Below are positions 15,035 to 23,784 of a DNA stretch of 64,000 nt, one piece after another. Each line of letters starts with the position of its first letter. Position 1 is the stretch's first letter. This DNA comes from Giesbergeria sp. GTDB taxonomy: Bacteria > Pseudomonadota > Gammaproteobacteria > Burkholderiales > Burkholderiaceae_C. The stretch lies in the NCBI RefSeq assembly GCF_028686475.1, contig NZ_JAQUCA010000007.1:89390-153389 (forward strand), in the 5' to 3' direction. A model generated the notes under the pieces. The model was not told the DNA's origin, ran no database searches, and was given only the letters and a program-made list of their open reading frames with translations. Position numbers and translations under genes: made by a program.

Positions 15035-15054
15035 ACCGGCCAAATTTGGCCGGT
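15035..15054. repeat. 20-bp palindrome, copy 6
   Basis: Perfect copy 6 bp after the ParB-like stop, without a T-run of its own; a separate terminator follows at 15082. Confidence 0.9.
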
Positions 15055-15081
15055 CTAAATTCCAAAACTGCCTTCGGCAAA

Positions 15082-15110
15082 GCCTTCCCTTCGGGGGAGG
15101 TTTTTTTTTG
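15082..15110 (+). terminator. Intrinsic terminator after the ParB-like gene
   Basis: CCTTCCC, TTCG loop, GGGGAGG, then eight or nine Ts. It lies between the convergent ParB-like and NERD genes. Confidence 0.8.
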
Positions 15111-15121
15111 CCTGTCCACAA

Positions 15122-15820
15122 TCAAGTAGCACCATGCTTATCCTGTTTTTGACCATGAAATTCTCGGCAGTTGGAGATATGCTCGGCCATCGTGTATTGG
15201 CTGGAAATCTCAAGGATGGCATCAGCAATCACATCAACTTCTTCTTTTTTGACTAGCGATTTGCGAAACTTCGCATCGCTGTAAGCCAGTCGGGAAACAT
15301 AGGCCAACTCGTCTGTGGTCACAACCGTCGCTGGAATAGTTGGCTCTAGCTCAATTTCATCGCCAGTGAAGTAAACATAATACTTGGAAAAACACTGTAC
15401 GGATTTTCGGATGTAATTCAGCTTGCCTAGACCTTGGCAGATAGGGTCGTGGATTTCAGTAATGCCACTGCCATTGTTAATTTTCCAAAGGCGCGTGCCG
15501 TTATCTCCCTTGTCGTACCAAACTTTGCCCTTGGGATGGCCCTTGATTTCAAAGATATGAATGCCTGCTGCACAAACAACCATCACATCGTATTCTGCTG
15601 TTTTTACTAGGCTGTCTTCTTCCATTGGAAGAATGACGTTTTTCAGAAATCGTGCCTCTGGAAAAATTTTCTTGAAGGCTTTTTGAATATTCTCGAAACC
15701 AATATCTTCAGCAGAAAATTTTTGAGTGGCTTTTTCAGTTGTCTTTGAGGCCGATGATTTCTTGTCGAGGATGCGCTTTACCATCGATGCTGAGAAAAAT
15801 GCGGTGCGTTCTTGTTTCAT
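15122..15820 (-). CDS. NERD-domain protein (putative nuclease-related)
   Basis: 232 aa. The central part TAEYDVMVVCAAGIHIFEIK, followed by GHPKGKVWYDKGDNGTRLW, is the NERD pattern: an acidic residue, a beta-strand V-V-(C/N)-x-x-G-(I/V), then E-x-K, as in the PD-(D/E)xK nuclease core. The N-terminal third (SSASKTTEKATQKFSAEDIG) is a lysine-rich leader. AGGAG lies 8 bases before the ATG on the minus strand. NERD proteins are associated with DNA processing and are common on plasmids. It stands between the accessory train and the mating genes and faces the other way. Confidence 0.8.
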   Translation of the reverse strand: MKQERTAFFSASMVKRILDKKSSASKTTEKATQKFSAEDIGFENIQKAFKKIFPEARFLKNVILPMEEDSLVKTAEYDVMVVCAAGIHIFEIKGHPKGKVWYDKGDNGTRLWKINNGSGITEIHDPICQGLGKLNYIRKSVQCFSKYYVYFTGDEIELEPTIPATVVTTDELAYVSRLAYSDAKFRKSLVKKEEVDVIADAILEISSQYTMAEHISNCREFHGQKQDKHGAT

Positions 15821-15988
15821 AAAAACTCCTGTTGGTACTATTATCAGGCAGTAAGTTCAGAAATCAAATTGTCCGTTGGCTACCAATCAACCTTAGCCAG
15901 CTTCACTTGTCTCCAAGATGCGAAACCTATCAAAAATTCGATGTTTTTCGCTTCAATAAAAGGTCAATTGATTGCCATCATTGACCGC

Positions 15989-16990
15989 ATGATAGATATT
16001 CAAACAATCAACCAAATCATCAGTGATTCTCTGCGGCCTATTGCCTCCATCTTAGAGGATGACGCTGTGACAGAAATCATGGTCACGGCAGATGGTTGCG
16101 TTTGGGTTGAGCGCAAAGGTGCCATTGCCCTTACCGACATCTGCATTTCTGAAGCTGATCGAAGCGTTGCTTTGACTACCGTGGGGAAAGCCAACGGAGG
16201 CGCGGGCGTTGACATGACACCAGGTACTGAACAAGCCGTTGTCAGTACCTCGGTCGGTGGCCTGCGCTTTGCTGGTGCCCTAAAAGGCGTTGATTCGCGT
16301 GGTACGACAATCACTATTCGCAAGCACTTGGAACCCGAGATGCGGCCCACGCTGGATCAGCTTATCCAGTGGAACATGCTGACCGCCGAGCAAGGTGAGC
16401 TGCTGACCGATTTGATTGTTAATCAGAAAAAGAATTGCGTCTTTGCTGGCCCAACGTCTGGCGGCAAAACCACGCTGGCAAATGCCATTCTCATGGGGTT
16501 GCCTAAAAATGAGCGCATTGGCCTGATTGAAGATGCCCGCGAGATGGCATTGCGTGTAGATAACAAAGAGTGCATGTTAGCCACGCCGCAAACTGGGTTG
16601 ACGGCCAAGGTTCTCATCCAGCACGCAATGCGTTCACGTTTTGACCGACTCATCCTCTCTGAAACTCGGGGTGATGATACTTACGATTTACTGCGTGCGC
16701 TTTCTTCTGGACACAATGGGAGCGTGACTACCCTTCACGCATCTTCCGCTTTAGGGGCGTTGAGTACGCTGGAAATGCTATTCCAAATGTCCCTTCCGCC
16801 TGGAGTCCAAATGTCTCCAGCCGCTGCACAACGATACATCACTAGCTGTATCAATCTCATCGTTTTTTGTGAACGCCGCTATGTGAAAGATGGTGATGTT
16901 CATAAGAGCGTTCGTCGGGTGGCAGAAATTGCCTTAGTTCATGGTGTTGAAAATGGAGAATACAAAATTGACTACCTTCTCACAAAATAG
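15989..16990 (+). CDS. trbB: VirB11/TrbB-type secretion ATPase
   Basis: About 333 aa from the ATG at 15989; in-frame ATG 15941 is an alternative and neither has a strong ribosome site. The protein has the N-terminal domain of TrbB (ILEDDAVTEIMVTADGCVWV), Walker A GPTSGGKTT (near residue 153), an Asp/Glu box (RIGLIEDAREM) and the SETRGDDTYDLLRALSSGHN, then GSVTTLHA, segments conserved in VirB11/TrbB/GspE-type hexameric ATPases. It powers pilus assembly and DNA transfer from the cytoplasmic face of the inner membrane. It is first in the mating operon, as trbB is in RP4. Confidence 0.93.
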   Translation: MIDIQTINQIISDSLRPIASILEDDAVTEIMVTADGCVWVERKGAIALTDICISEADRSVALTTVGKANGGAGVDMTPGTEQAVVSTSVGGLRFAGALKGVDSRGTTITIRKHLEPEMRPTLDQLIQWNMLTAEQGELLTDLIVNQKKNCVFAGPTSGGKTTLANAILMGLPKNERIGLIEDAREMALRVDNKECMLATPQTGLTAKVLIQHAMRSRFDRLILSETRGDDTYDLLRALSSGHNGSVTTLHASSALGALSTLEMLFQMSLPPGVQMSPAAAQRYITSCINLIVFCERRYVKDGDVHKSVRRVAEIALVHGVENGEYKIDYLLTK

Positions 16991-17309
16991 TTTTGCGCTG
17001 GCTTTTCCGAAAATTTCGCCAGCAATGAAATTCTTGGCTTTAATCTTTTTGATGCTTTTCCTTGGGGCCGATGCAATGGCGCAAGATGGATCGGCGGCCA
17101 CGGGTTTGTGCAACATCGCTAAATGGATGAAAACCATCGTCACGGGTGCGGCGATTATTGCTGTTCTCATTTTTGTGGTGAATAGCTTTTTCGTTAAATC
17201 CTCCATTGTTGGTGATTTAATTATGTACGTCATGATTGGCTGCGCTATCGCAACTGCTGCTGTTTATATTGTTGGGCAAACAGGCTTAACTACAAGCTGT
17301 AGCGCTTAA
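16941..17309 (+). CDS. trbC: VirB2/TrbC-type conjugative pilin
   Basis: 122 aa from 16941, overlapping the VirB11 3' end by 50 bp; 16953 and 17025 are alternative starts. The product has a signal peptide (MKFLALIFLMLFLGADAMAQ) followed by a short mature pilin with two hydrophobic helices (TGAAIIAVLIFVVNSFFVK; LIMYVMIGCAIATAAVYIVG) and a Cys near each end of the mature part. Size, topology and position between VirB11 and VirB3 identify it as the major subunit of the conjugative pilus. Confidence 0.85.
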   Translation: MVLKMENTKLTTFSQNSFALAFPKISPAMKFLALIFLMLFLGADAMAQDGSAATGLCNIAKWMKTIVTGAAIIAVLIFVVNSFFVKSSIVGDLIMYVMIGCAIATAAVYIVGQTGLTTSCSA

Positions 17310-17328
17310 TCACAGTCTGTAGCATGTC

Positions 17329-17646
17329 GTGACACCAGCAACTGACTATCCAGTTTTTCGCCGCCCTCGCTTAACTGCGGGGGTGGGATCGAAAACAGCT
17401 TCAATGATTTGGTCAATAGCAGCACTGATTGCTATGACGATTGGGTTGCCTTGGGGATTGGTAGTATTTCCTATTGCAGCCATTATCCACAAAGCCTTAT
17501 CGTGGTTTTTCCGTATCGATCCAGAAATTGTGAATCTTTACATGATTCATGAGTATGTTCCGAATGATTTGAAATCGGGAGAGCCTTCGCATGGGGAGCC
17601 GTCAGAATCACGCCCTAGAGGTTGGGGCAAGGGAGTTGCAATTTGA
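17329..17646 (+). CDS. trbD: VirB3/TrbD-type inner-membrane protein
   Basis: 105 aa from a GTG; the nearby ATG at 17324 meets a stop at once. Begins with the VirB3 pattern YPVFRRPRLTAGVGSKTASM, followed by two close membrane helices (WSIAALIAMTIGLPWGLVVF and on to IHKALSWFFRIDP). VirB3 anchors and works with VirB4 at the inner membrane. Its stop overlaps the TTG start of virB4 (TTGA), so the two are translationally coupled. Confidence 0.88.
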   Translation: MTPATDYPVFRRPRLTAGVGSKTASMIWSIAALIAMTIGLPWGLVVFPIAAIIHKALSWFFRIDPEIVNLYMIHEYVPNDLKSGEPSHGEPSESRPRGWGKGVAI

Positions 17647-20129
17647 ACAAAAAAATTCCTGCCAGAAATCCAGAGCCTGCATTTGATAGGCAATCACTTT
17701 CTGAGCATTTGCCTTGGCTGGTGCATACAGCACCTGATTTAGTGCTGTGCAAAGATGGTTCGCTGCTGGCTGGATTTGAATATACTGGTGTAGATATTGA
17801 TGAAGATAAGCCGCATGAAATAGAAAATGCGGTAAATGAAATTCAAACCGCTTTCCAATCAATGGACGAAAGGTTTTATACTTGGTGGGTCATTGACAAA
17901 AGGAAGAAGGTGCAAGCAGACCAGAGTAAGGGTGATGAAAAAAATACGCTACAAGAAGTTTTTGCAGCGCGGGAAAAATATCGGTATGAATCTGGGACTA
18001 TTTTCACCATCAGCTTCCATCTGTTTATTGCCTACTTGGGCGAAACAGGCGTGTTCGCGTTCATGGATCAAGTCCAGCGGCTTATGACTGAGGAAGGTAA
18101 GTCCTTACCTATCGCTATCATTCAAAGCCTCAATCCCACCAAGAGCGGAAAAAATGCGGTGCTGCATGATGCACGTCAGTTGGATGAAAATATCCGTCAA
18201 GCTAATGCGGGTATTAGAAAAGTAGTCGCTAGTAGCCACACGCTTCACATGCACCGCTTGTCTGGCTGGGATTTGGACAATGCGTTAATTCGTATGTCGA
18301 ACATTTCTTTGCGTGAAAAAACGGAATACCAAATTCGCCCGCAATCGATTCTTGATAGTGCGGCTGCTTTGTCTGATTTGAAATTTGGGCGCGATACCTT
18401 TATTTCTTACGGGCCTGATAGAACCGTTTACGGTGGCGCACTCTCGTTGAGAAATTATCCTCTACCCATGACGCTTGCTAGTATTTTGGGGTTGCAAGTG
18501 GAGTATCGATTGGTGCATGTCGTCAAGTGCATGAGTGAAACCACCACACGCGCTACGCTGGATGAGGCCACTCGCTACTACCGCATGACCCAAAGCACAG
18601 TGGCGCAGCGATTTGCAGCCTATGCCAGTGGCAGCAGCCAACCCGAAGTCGATCCGGGTAAGGCAGAACTCTATGCCCAGTGCATAGAAGCAATGGGTCG
18701 TCAGCTTTCTGAGGGCTTGGGATTCGTACACCACTCCATGACGCTGATACTGCTGGCCGACAATGCCAAACAGCTTGAACAGACCATTGATGAGGTATCA
18801 CGCACACTGAGCCAAGTGCCCATGATTCGGGAGCGTGTGGGCTTGAAAGCGGCGTTCTTGTCAATGCTGCCAGGTCAGTGGGCTACCAACAAGCGCTTGA
18901 TGTTGGCCAACTCTGAGCTGGTGGCCCAGTGCTTGCCATTGATCACTGCCGATACTGGCCCTAAGCACTGCGAGCATCTTTCCAAGACGGTCTATGGGCA
19001 GCCTGTTCATGCACTTGCTACCTTCCAGTCCGTGCTAGGCACTGAGGTTCACTTTGACCCGTTCGTGGGCCAGCTGGGACACACGCTGATGGTGATGCCA
19101 TCGGGCGGCGGTAAAACTACTTTCGTGAACTACTGCTTGGCCCAGTTCACCCGCTACAAGGATGCACAGGTCGTCATCTTTGACCGAGATAGGTCGTGTC
19201 GCATCATCACCGGGCTGGCAGGCGGCACCCACATGGACTTGCGTGCGAACTCCATCCGCCTTAATCCGATGGCCCATTTGCGCGAGGGTGATTTGGGCAA
19301 GGTGCAGGCGCGTGAATTCTTACTGCGCCGCATTGCTGAAGCTGGCGATAGTGTCACGGCGGAAGATCGGCAAGAGATTTATCGCATCTTGGACAACGTA
19401 GCACAGTCCTCACAAAAGCTGTGCCTCTCAACTGTGTGGACGCTGATGCCACGCAAGCTGCAAACGCTACTGTCCGAATGGGTCAAGGGCGGGCCATACG
19501 GCTACTTCGATTCCGTGGAAGACGATTTTCAAATGTCTTCTTGGACGTGCATTGAGATGCGCGAAATCATGGCCGTGGAGCGCCTGTCGCGGGCATTCTT
19601 GGATCACATGCTGACTTCCATCATGCGTAGCCTGACAGGGCGGCCCACTCTGATTTACTTGGAAGAAGCCAGTTTCTTGCTCAACAACGAAGCGTTCCTT
19701 GATGCCATCGATAGCTGGCTCAAAACCTTCCGTAAGCTCAACGCGATGGTCTGGATGACAGTCCAATCGCCAGAGTCAGTCTCTGGTGTGGATAACGAGC
19801 GCATCCGGGCCACCTTGGCGGATAACGTACCCAATTTGATCCTTGGCTACAACCCTCGCTTGGAAAATCACCGCGAACTCTATCGCACCATGTTCGGTAT
19901 GAGCAATGAGCAGGTGTCCATGATCGGTGAATTGACTCCAAAACGCGATTACTTGCGTGTTTTCAACGGCACTTGTCGAACGATGCGAACAAGTTTCGAC
20001 GATCATATTCTTGCTCACCTACGGTCAGAACCAATTTTTCAGGACTTGTTTGACGAGGCCCAAGCACGGGGCGGACAAGACTGGCGGGATTGGTACATTC
20101 AACAAGCACTTTCTAGGAGAAAGAAGTGA
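17643..20129 (+). CDS. trbE: VirB4/TrbE-type secretion ATPase
   Basis: 828 aa. The TTG at 17643 is chosen because GGGAG lies 7 bases upstream and it overlaps the virB3 stop. Features: Walker A MPSGGGKTTFVN (near residue 485), Walker B-like LIYLEEASFLLN, the RANSIRLNP region and the ILGYNPRLENH-type C-terminus typical of VirB4/TrbE. It is the largest ATPase of the apparatus and helps build the pilus and energise substrate transfer at the inner membrane. The next gene starts in its last codons. Confidence 0.95.
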   Translation: MNKKIPARNPEPAFDRQSLSEHLPWLVHTAPDLVLCKDGSLLAGFEYTGVDIDEDKPHEIENAVNEIQTAFQSMDERFYTWWVIDKRKKVQADQSKGDEKNTLQEVFAAREKYRYESGTIFTISFHLFIAYLGETGVFAFMDQVQRLMTEEGKSLPIAIIQSLNPTKSGKNAVLHDARQLDENIRQANAGIRKVVASSHTLHMHRLSGWDLDNALIRMSNISLREKTEYQIRPQSILDSAAALSDLKFGRDTFISYGPDRTVYGGALSLRNYPLPMTLASILGLQVEYRLVHVVKCMSETTTRATLDEATRYYRMTQSTVAQRFAAYASGSSQPEVDPGKAELYAQCIEAMGRQLSEGLGFVHHSMTLILLADNAKQLEQTIDEVSRTLSQVPMIRERVGLKAAFLSMLPGQWATNKRLMLANSELVAQCLPLITADTGPKHCEHLSKTVYGQPVHALATFQSVLGTEVHFDPFVGQLGHTLMVMPSGGGKTTFVNYCLAQFTRYKDAQVVIFDRDRSCRIITGLAGGTHMDLRANSIRLNPMAHLREGDLGKVQAREFLLRRIAEAGDSVTAEDRQEIYRILDNVAQSSQKLCLSTVWTLMPRKLQTLLSEWVKGGPYGYFDSVEDDFQMSSWTCIEMREIMAVERLSRAFLDHMLTSIMRSLTGRPTLIYLEEASFLLNNEAFLDAIDSWLKTFRKLNAMVWMTVQSPESVSGVDNERIRATLADNVPNLILGYNPRLENHRELYRTMFGMSNEQVSMIGELTPKRDYLRVFNGTCRTMRTSFDDHILAHLRSEPIFQDLFDEAQARGGQDWRDWYIQQALSRRKK

Positions 20130-20881
20130 AGCCAACTACACGCAGAAATATCATGTGCCTTGTTGCAGCAACAGCCATTAGCACAGCAGCTGCACCCGCT
20201 TTCGCATTGTTTGGTGGCGGTGGCCGCATTGTTTACGATCCAACGAACCATGTGCAAAATTTGAAATCGGCAGTTGAAGCAACAACGCAAACGATTACCC
20301 AAGCGAAAATCTTTATTGAAACTCAATTAACGAACCAAAAATTATTTGAATTGGCCGATTCGATAGCAGATACATCCGAAATTCGTGCGTTGGTTGGTGA
20401 TGTCTTCCGGGAGTCACAACGACTTCAGGGGTCAATACGGCAAAGTCAGCGGGCGTTGAATGATTTACAAAATGTATTTGGTGCCAGCCGATTCCATAAC
20501 TGGAATGAATTTGCTGCTGATATTGGGCGGCGAAAAGAAGCTGGGGATAAACAGGCTACTGCTTTATTTGATGCAGCAGCCCATGCTGATATGCAAATTA
20601 GAAACGCTCTTGATGCCAACCGGGCATTGCTGCAAAAAATGCCTTACGTGAGTGGCCCAACAGAAGCCTTGCAAGCCAGCGTTAATGCAAGTAGTATTGT
20701 CATCGACCAGAATTCTGCAATGCTTTACATGATGAGTACGCAAAATAAAAACCAAGCTCAGAAAATGGCAGAAGAAGCCAAAAAAGAAGAGCAGCATGAG
20801 CAGTCTCTGGCTGATTATTTCGTTGAGTCATATCGCGCATTAGAAGCCGATCGGGCACAAATAGGCGGAGGCGCTCGATAG
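20126..20881 (+). CDS. trbJ: TrbJ/VirB5-like protein
   Basis: 251 aa from a GTG overlapping the VirB4 stop, with AGGAG upstream. Signal peptide (IMCLVAATAISTAAAPAFAL), then FGGGGRIVYDPTNHVQNL, the typical TrbJ mature start (V-Y-D-P-x-N). The rest is a long alpha-helical body (TTQTITQAKIFIETQLTNQK) ending in a charged helix. TrbJ/VirB5 proteins are periplasmic, pilus-tip-associated subunits. The order VirB4 then TrbJ then TrbL differs from RP4, where TrbJ follows TrbI. Confidence 0.88.
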   Translation: MKPTTRRNIMCLVAATAISTAAAPAFALFGGGGRIVYDPTNHVQNLKSAVEATTQTITQAKIFIETQLTNQKLFELADSIADTSEIRALVGDVFRESQRLQGSIRQSQRALNDLQNVFGASRFHNWNEFAADIGRRKEAGDKQATALFDAAAHADMQIRNALDANRALLQKMPYVSGPTEALQASVNASSIVIDQNSAMLYMMSTQNKNQAQKMAEEAKKEEQHEQSLADYFVESYRALEADRAQIGGGAR

Positions 20882-20948
20882 TATTGAGCGAGAAAATTTC
20901 ATAGCAAATTTACCGCATTCTCTAATAGAGGTGCAACGGAATAAATAA

Positions 20949-22124
20949 ATGAGTTATTTTTCTCGCAAAAAAATAGAAAAAGGGGTTTTATTTTTAATCC
21001 CTTTTTTATTTTCTGCAAATGCTTTCGCTGCCTCCTTTGGTGATTTTTTTCGTGATGCCTTTGGGTCAAATCCCCCACAAAATGGAGCGGGTGAAGGTAC
21101 CGGAAATGAAGTTGAGTCACTGCGACTGATTGCTGAAATTATTGATAGCGTTCTGGGGCGTAGCGCTATCGATATGTTTGTCAGTGCTGCTATGCCCATA
21201 GCATCCAATTTAAATGGATTGGCGATGAGCATTGCTGGTGCCTTGGCCTTGATAGCTTTGCTTTGGGCGCTGCTGATTGCGATTATTTCCAAGAAATCAG
21301 CCTTCAGTGCCATGATGGAGCCTGTCATATTTTCTGCATTGACAGCCATGCTCTTGGCAAACTACGCAATGATAGTTGGCGATGTAGTCAATCTTGGGCA
21401 AAGAGCGATTGCCGCTAGTGGAACATCAGTGGGTTCTGCATTTACGGGCTTTATTAATACGTTCTTGGGGTCTTTTATCAACATATTCATTTCAGTATTG
21501 GACAGGTTTGAGTTCACTTGGGGATTTTTCAGCATCGTTTTAGAAGCCGTGATTGCTTTGGTGATTTTGGCTGGTGCTGGTGTTTTGATTTTGATTGCAA
21601 TTAAAGACATTGTTGCAGTATTTTTGACGGGGCCAGTTGCATTGGGTATTGGCGTTGCGGTAGGCCCGCTGTTTATTGCAACACTGCCCATGCCCGCTAC
21701 TCGCCGCTGGTTTGACCAGTGGATTAATTTTCTGATCAATGCAGCCATGCTCACGGCATTGGCGGTCATCGTCATGGTGCTGATACAGAACGCCATTCTG
21801 AATACGGTGCAGGGCTTCATGACAGGCCAAACAGGAACGGTTGGTAAATTGGTAGCGATTGCAATGATTGCAGCCTCGCTATCGAAGGTGTTCCAAGCCA
21901 TTCCATCGTTTGCTGATGCGCTATTTCCCGGACGTACAGGTGCAGGTTCCGCCATGTCGAGTTCGCCTGGCAACATGATTGCCAATGTAGCGCAAGGTGC
22001 CGTCAAGGGTGCGTCGAATGTTGCCAATGGTGCTTACAAAGCAGCCGCTGGAATGCAGAAAGCGGGGCAACAAACAGGGGCAGCTCTGGCCCGCAAAGCT
22101 GGGCGGCAAAGCTCAACCCCATAA
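20949..22124 (+). CDS. trbL: TrbL/VirB6-type polytopic membrane protein
   Basis: 391 aa with a signal peptide, a periplasmic segment (FGDFFRDAFGSNPPQNGAGE), then five or more membrane helices (for example LNGLAMSIAGALALIALLWA and AVIALVILAGAGVLILIAI) and a Gly/Ala/Ser-rich C-terminal tail with AQGAVKGASNVANGAYKAAA. This is the TrbL/VirB6 layout; the protein forms the inner-membrane channel together with VirB8 and VirB10. It ends the first block of mating genes. Confidence 0.87.
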   Translation: MSYFSRKKIEKGVLFLIPFLFSANAFAASFGDFFRDAFGSNPPQNGAGEGTGNEVESLRLIAEIIDSVLGRSAIDMFVSAAMPIASNLNGLAMSIAGALALIALLWALLIAIISKKSAFSAMMEPVIFSALTAMLLANYAMIVGDVVNLGQRAIAASGTSVGSAFTGFINTFLGSFINIFISVLDRFEFTWGFFSIVLEAVIALVILAGAGVLILIAIKDIVAVFLTGPVALGIGVAVGPLFIATLPMPATRRWFDQWINFLINAAMLTALAVIVMVLIQNAILNTVQGFMTGQTGTVGKLVAIAMIAASLSKVFQAIPSFADALFPGRTGAGSAMSSSPGNMIANVAQGAVKGASNVANGAYKAAAGMQKAGQQTGAALARKAGRQSSTP

Positions 22125-22155
22125 CAACCATCGAATCTTGTCGAAAGGAAAATTT

Positions 22156-22809
22156 ATGCTTGCCCGAACTATCTCCAAAGCAGTTGCCATTTCAGCTGTA
22201 GCCATCGCAGGTACTGGTGCGGCGCACGCTCAATCCAGTGTGCAATGCACGCTAGGCCCAAACGGACAGCTTCAGGCGGCGCTAGTGTGGCGCAACACGC
22301 TGGGCACTGAACGCGCTGACGCTCTGTGCCGTACAGCCTCCATTCCTGTGGCGCAGCAGCAAATCCAGCAGCGGCCTACCATTGCTCCCAGCATTCATCA
22401 GCCGCTTATGCAGCAGCAGTATCCGGTGCAACCCACGATTGCAGCGGCGGGGGCAACCTATCAGGCTGCTGCCGCTCCCCAGCTCAGGCATCCAGCGTCC
22501 CCCACTGCGTATCAAGCTGTGCAGCAGCACGCTGGTGGAATACAACAGGTGATGAATAATCAGGCGGTTGCTCCCCGGCAGCAGCACTATCCGGTGCAGC
22601 CCCAAATGGCGGTTGCTCCCCAGCAGCACTACCCCGTGCAGCCCCAAATGGCGGTTGCTCCTGTTCAATACCAACCATCACCCGCCACGTTCGGGGGCAT
22701 AGCAGCCCCACCACCCTTCAACCCAGCGGACTATGAGCCGATGCAGGCACAGAGAATCGCAAGCGTCCAACCATCCAGCGCTGAGTTTGTGCCGATGTTC
22801 ATGCGCTGA
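22156..22809 (+). CDS. Exported Pro/Gln-rich repeat protein (217 aa)
   Basis: Start at 22156 with GAAAGGA upstream. Signal peptide (MLARTISKAVAISAVAIAGT, cleavage near AHAQ), then a short folded N-terminus with two cysteines (CTLGPNGQLQAALVWRN; LCRTASIPV). A long low-complexity region follows with repeats built on QQHYPVQPQMAVAP (two near-identical copies and several decayed ones). It sits between TrbL and the pilus genes and shares its YP/Q-rich style with the TcpQ protein at 23778, so it may be a periplasmic spacer or pilus-associated protein. Not a recognised family. Confidence 0.65.
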   Translation: MLARTISKAVAISAVAIAGTGAAHAQSSVQCTLGPNGQLQAALVWRNTLGTERADALCRTASIPVAQQQIQQRPTIAPSIHQPLMQQQYPVQPTIAAAGATYQAAAAPQLRHPASPTAYQAVQQHAGGIQQVMNNQAVAPRQQHYPVQPQMAVAPQQHYPVQPQMAVAPVQYQPSPATFGGIAAPPPFNPADYEPMQAQRIASVQPSSAEFVPMFMR

Positions 22810-22825
22810 TTCTGGCTCGGCTACG

Positions 22826-22845
22826 ACCGGCCAAATTTGGCCGGT
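22826..22845. repeat. 20-bp palindrome, copy 7
   Basis: Perfect copy 17 bp after the Pro/Gln-rich protein, followed by TAGAAAAAAG, not Ts. Copy 8 follows 94 bp later; the sequence between them has no convincing gene. Confidence 0.9.
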
Positions 22846-22939
22846 TAGAAAAAAGCGAGTCGCCCACGCCAAGTACAAGGAGGCGCTTGATGCCGCAGCG
22901 GCCATGCCATGCCCTCCTCCCAATTGCCCAAGCCCCAAG

Positions 22940-22959
22940 ACCGGCCAAATTTGGCCGGT
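22940..22959. terminator. 20-bp palindrome, copy 8 (with T-run)
   Basis: Perfect copy followed by CTTTTTT. It separates the first mating block from the pilus operon, so transcription probably restarts between here and 23065. Confidence 0.88.
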
Positions 22960-23064
22960 CTTTTTTCGCCTGAAGTAGTCGCCTCCAAGTTCTGTCTTGA
23001 AAGATTGCAAATAACCCAGTTCATTCGATAAAAAAAAACGCATGGATTATTTTTTAATGTCTCC

Positions 23065-23784
23065 ATGCACGCAAGGATCCAAACCCTATCAGTCATTACG
23101 CTAGTCCTGTTTTCCGGGATGTGCAGCGCTGAATCTTTGACAGTCTATTCATGCGAAAACGGTAGCCTTGTCCAGCAAGAATTTTCCACACAAAAAGCCG
23201 CCCAAGAATCGGTAGTAATGCTGTTGCGTTCTGGGCAGGCAGTTTGGAGTAGTGGCACGATTGATAACCACACGATTGATGCAATGGCTGAGGGCCGTGG
23301 CATTTGGTTTGCCGCACCGCTGCCAACACTGATGCAAGTGGCAGGCACTCAAGTTGCACCAAAAATACTGACTGCAATTGCGCTTAAAGAAACAGGAAGA
23401 AAAGAAAGGTTCTGGCCTTGGTCAATCAACTGGGCTGGAAAAGGATACTACCTCGAAAGTCGCCAACAGGCGATTGATGCTGCCAAGCAACTTATCAAGG
23501 CAGGATATACAAATTTTGATACATCGGTAATGCAGGTGAATTGGCGTTGGCATGGGCATCGCTTTCCTAATATAGAAGCTGCATTTGATCCGGTCACTAA
23601 CATTCGGGTTGCTGAACAGATACTTGTTGAGCAATTCAATGCTACGGGTTCGTGGCGGGATGCAATTGCCCGTTATCACTCAAAAACCCCATCACGCAAC
23701 CAACCTTATCTCGCAGACGTATTGCAGCAGATGAGCAAATTGCAGAAAAAATCCCTTGAAACCCCGGAGAAAAAAATATGCTGA
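23065..23784 (+). CDS. pilT: Lytic transglycosylase, SLT domain (PilT of R64-type pili)
   Basis: 239 aa with a signal peptide (MHARIQTLSVITLVLFSGMC). The SLT core is at residues 105-225: catalytic Glu in IALKETG, SINWAGKGYYLES, then DTSVMQVNWRWHG and AIARYHSKTP, the glutamate, Q-x-N and A-x-x-Y-(N/H) motifs of the family. It opens peptidoglycan locally for pilus or mating-channel assembly, as PilT (R64) or VirB1 does. It is first in the pilus operon, and the next gene overlaps its end by 7 bp. Confidence 0.88.
   Translation: MHARIQTLSVITLVLFSGMCSAESLTVYSCENGSLVQQEFSTQKAAQESVVMLLRSGQAVWSSGTIDNHTIDAMAEGRGIWFAAPLPTLMQVAGTQVAPKILTAIALKETGRKERFWPWSINWAGKGYYLESRQQAIDAAKQLIKAGYTNFDTSVMQVNWRWHGHRFPNIEAAFDPVTNIRVAEQILVEQFNATGSWRDAIARYHSKTPSRNQPYLADVLQQMSKLQKKSLETPEKKIC

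Noticed and set aside
22678..23096. Open frames reading TGQIWPV or RPNLAG
   Set aside because: These peptides are translations of the 20-bp palindrome in different frames and recur wherever it occurs; they do not indicate genes.
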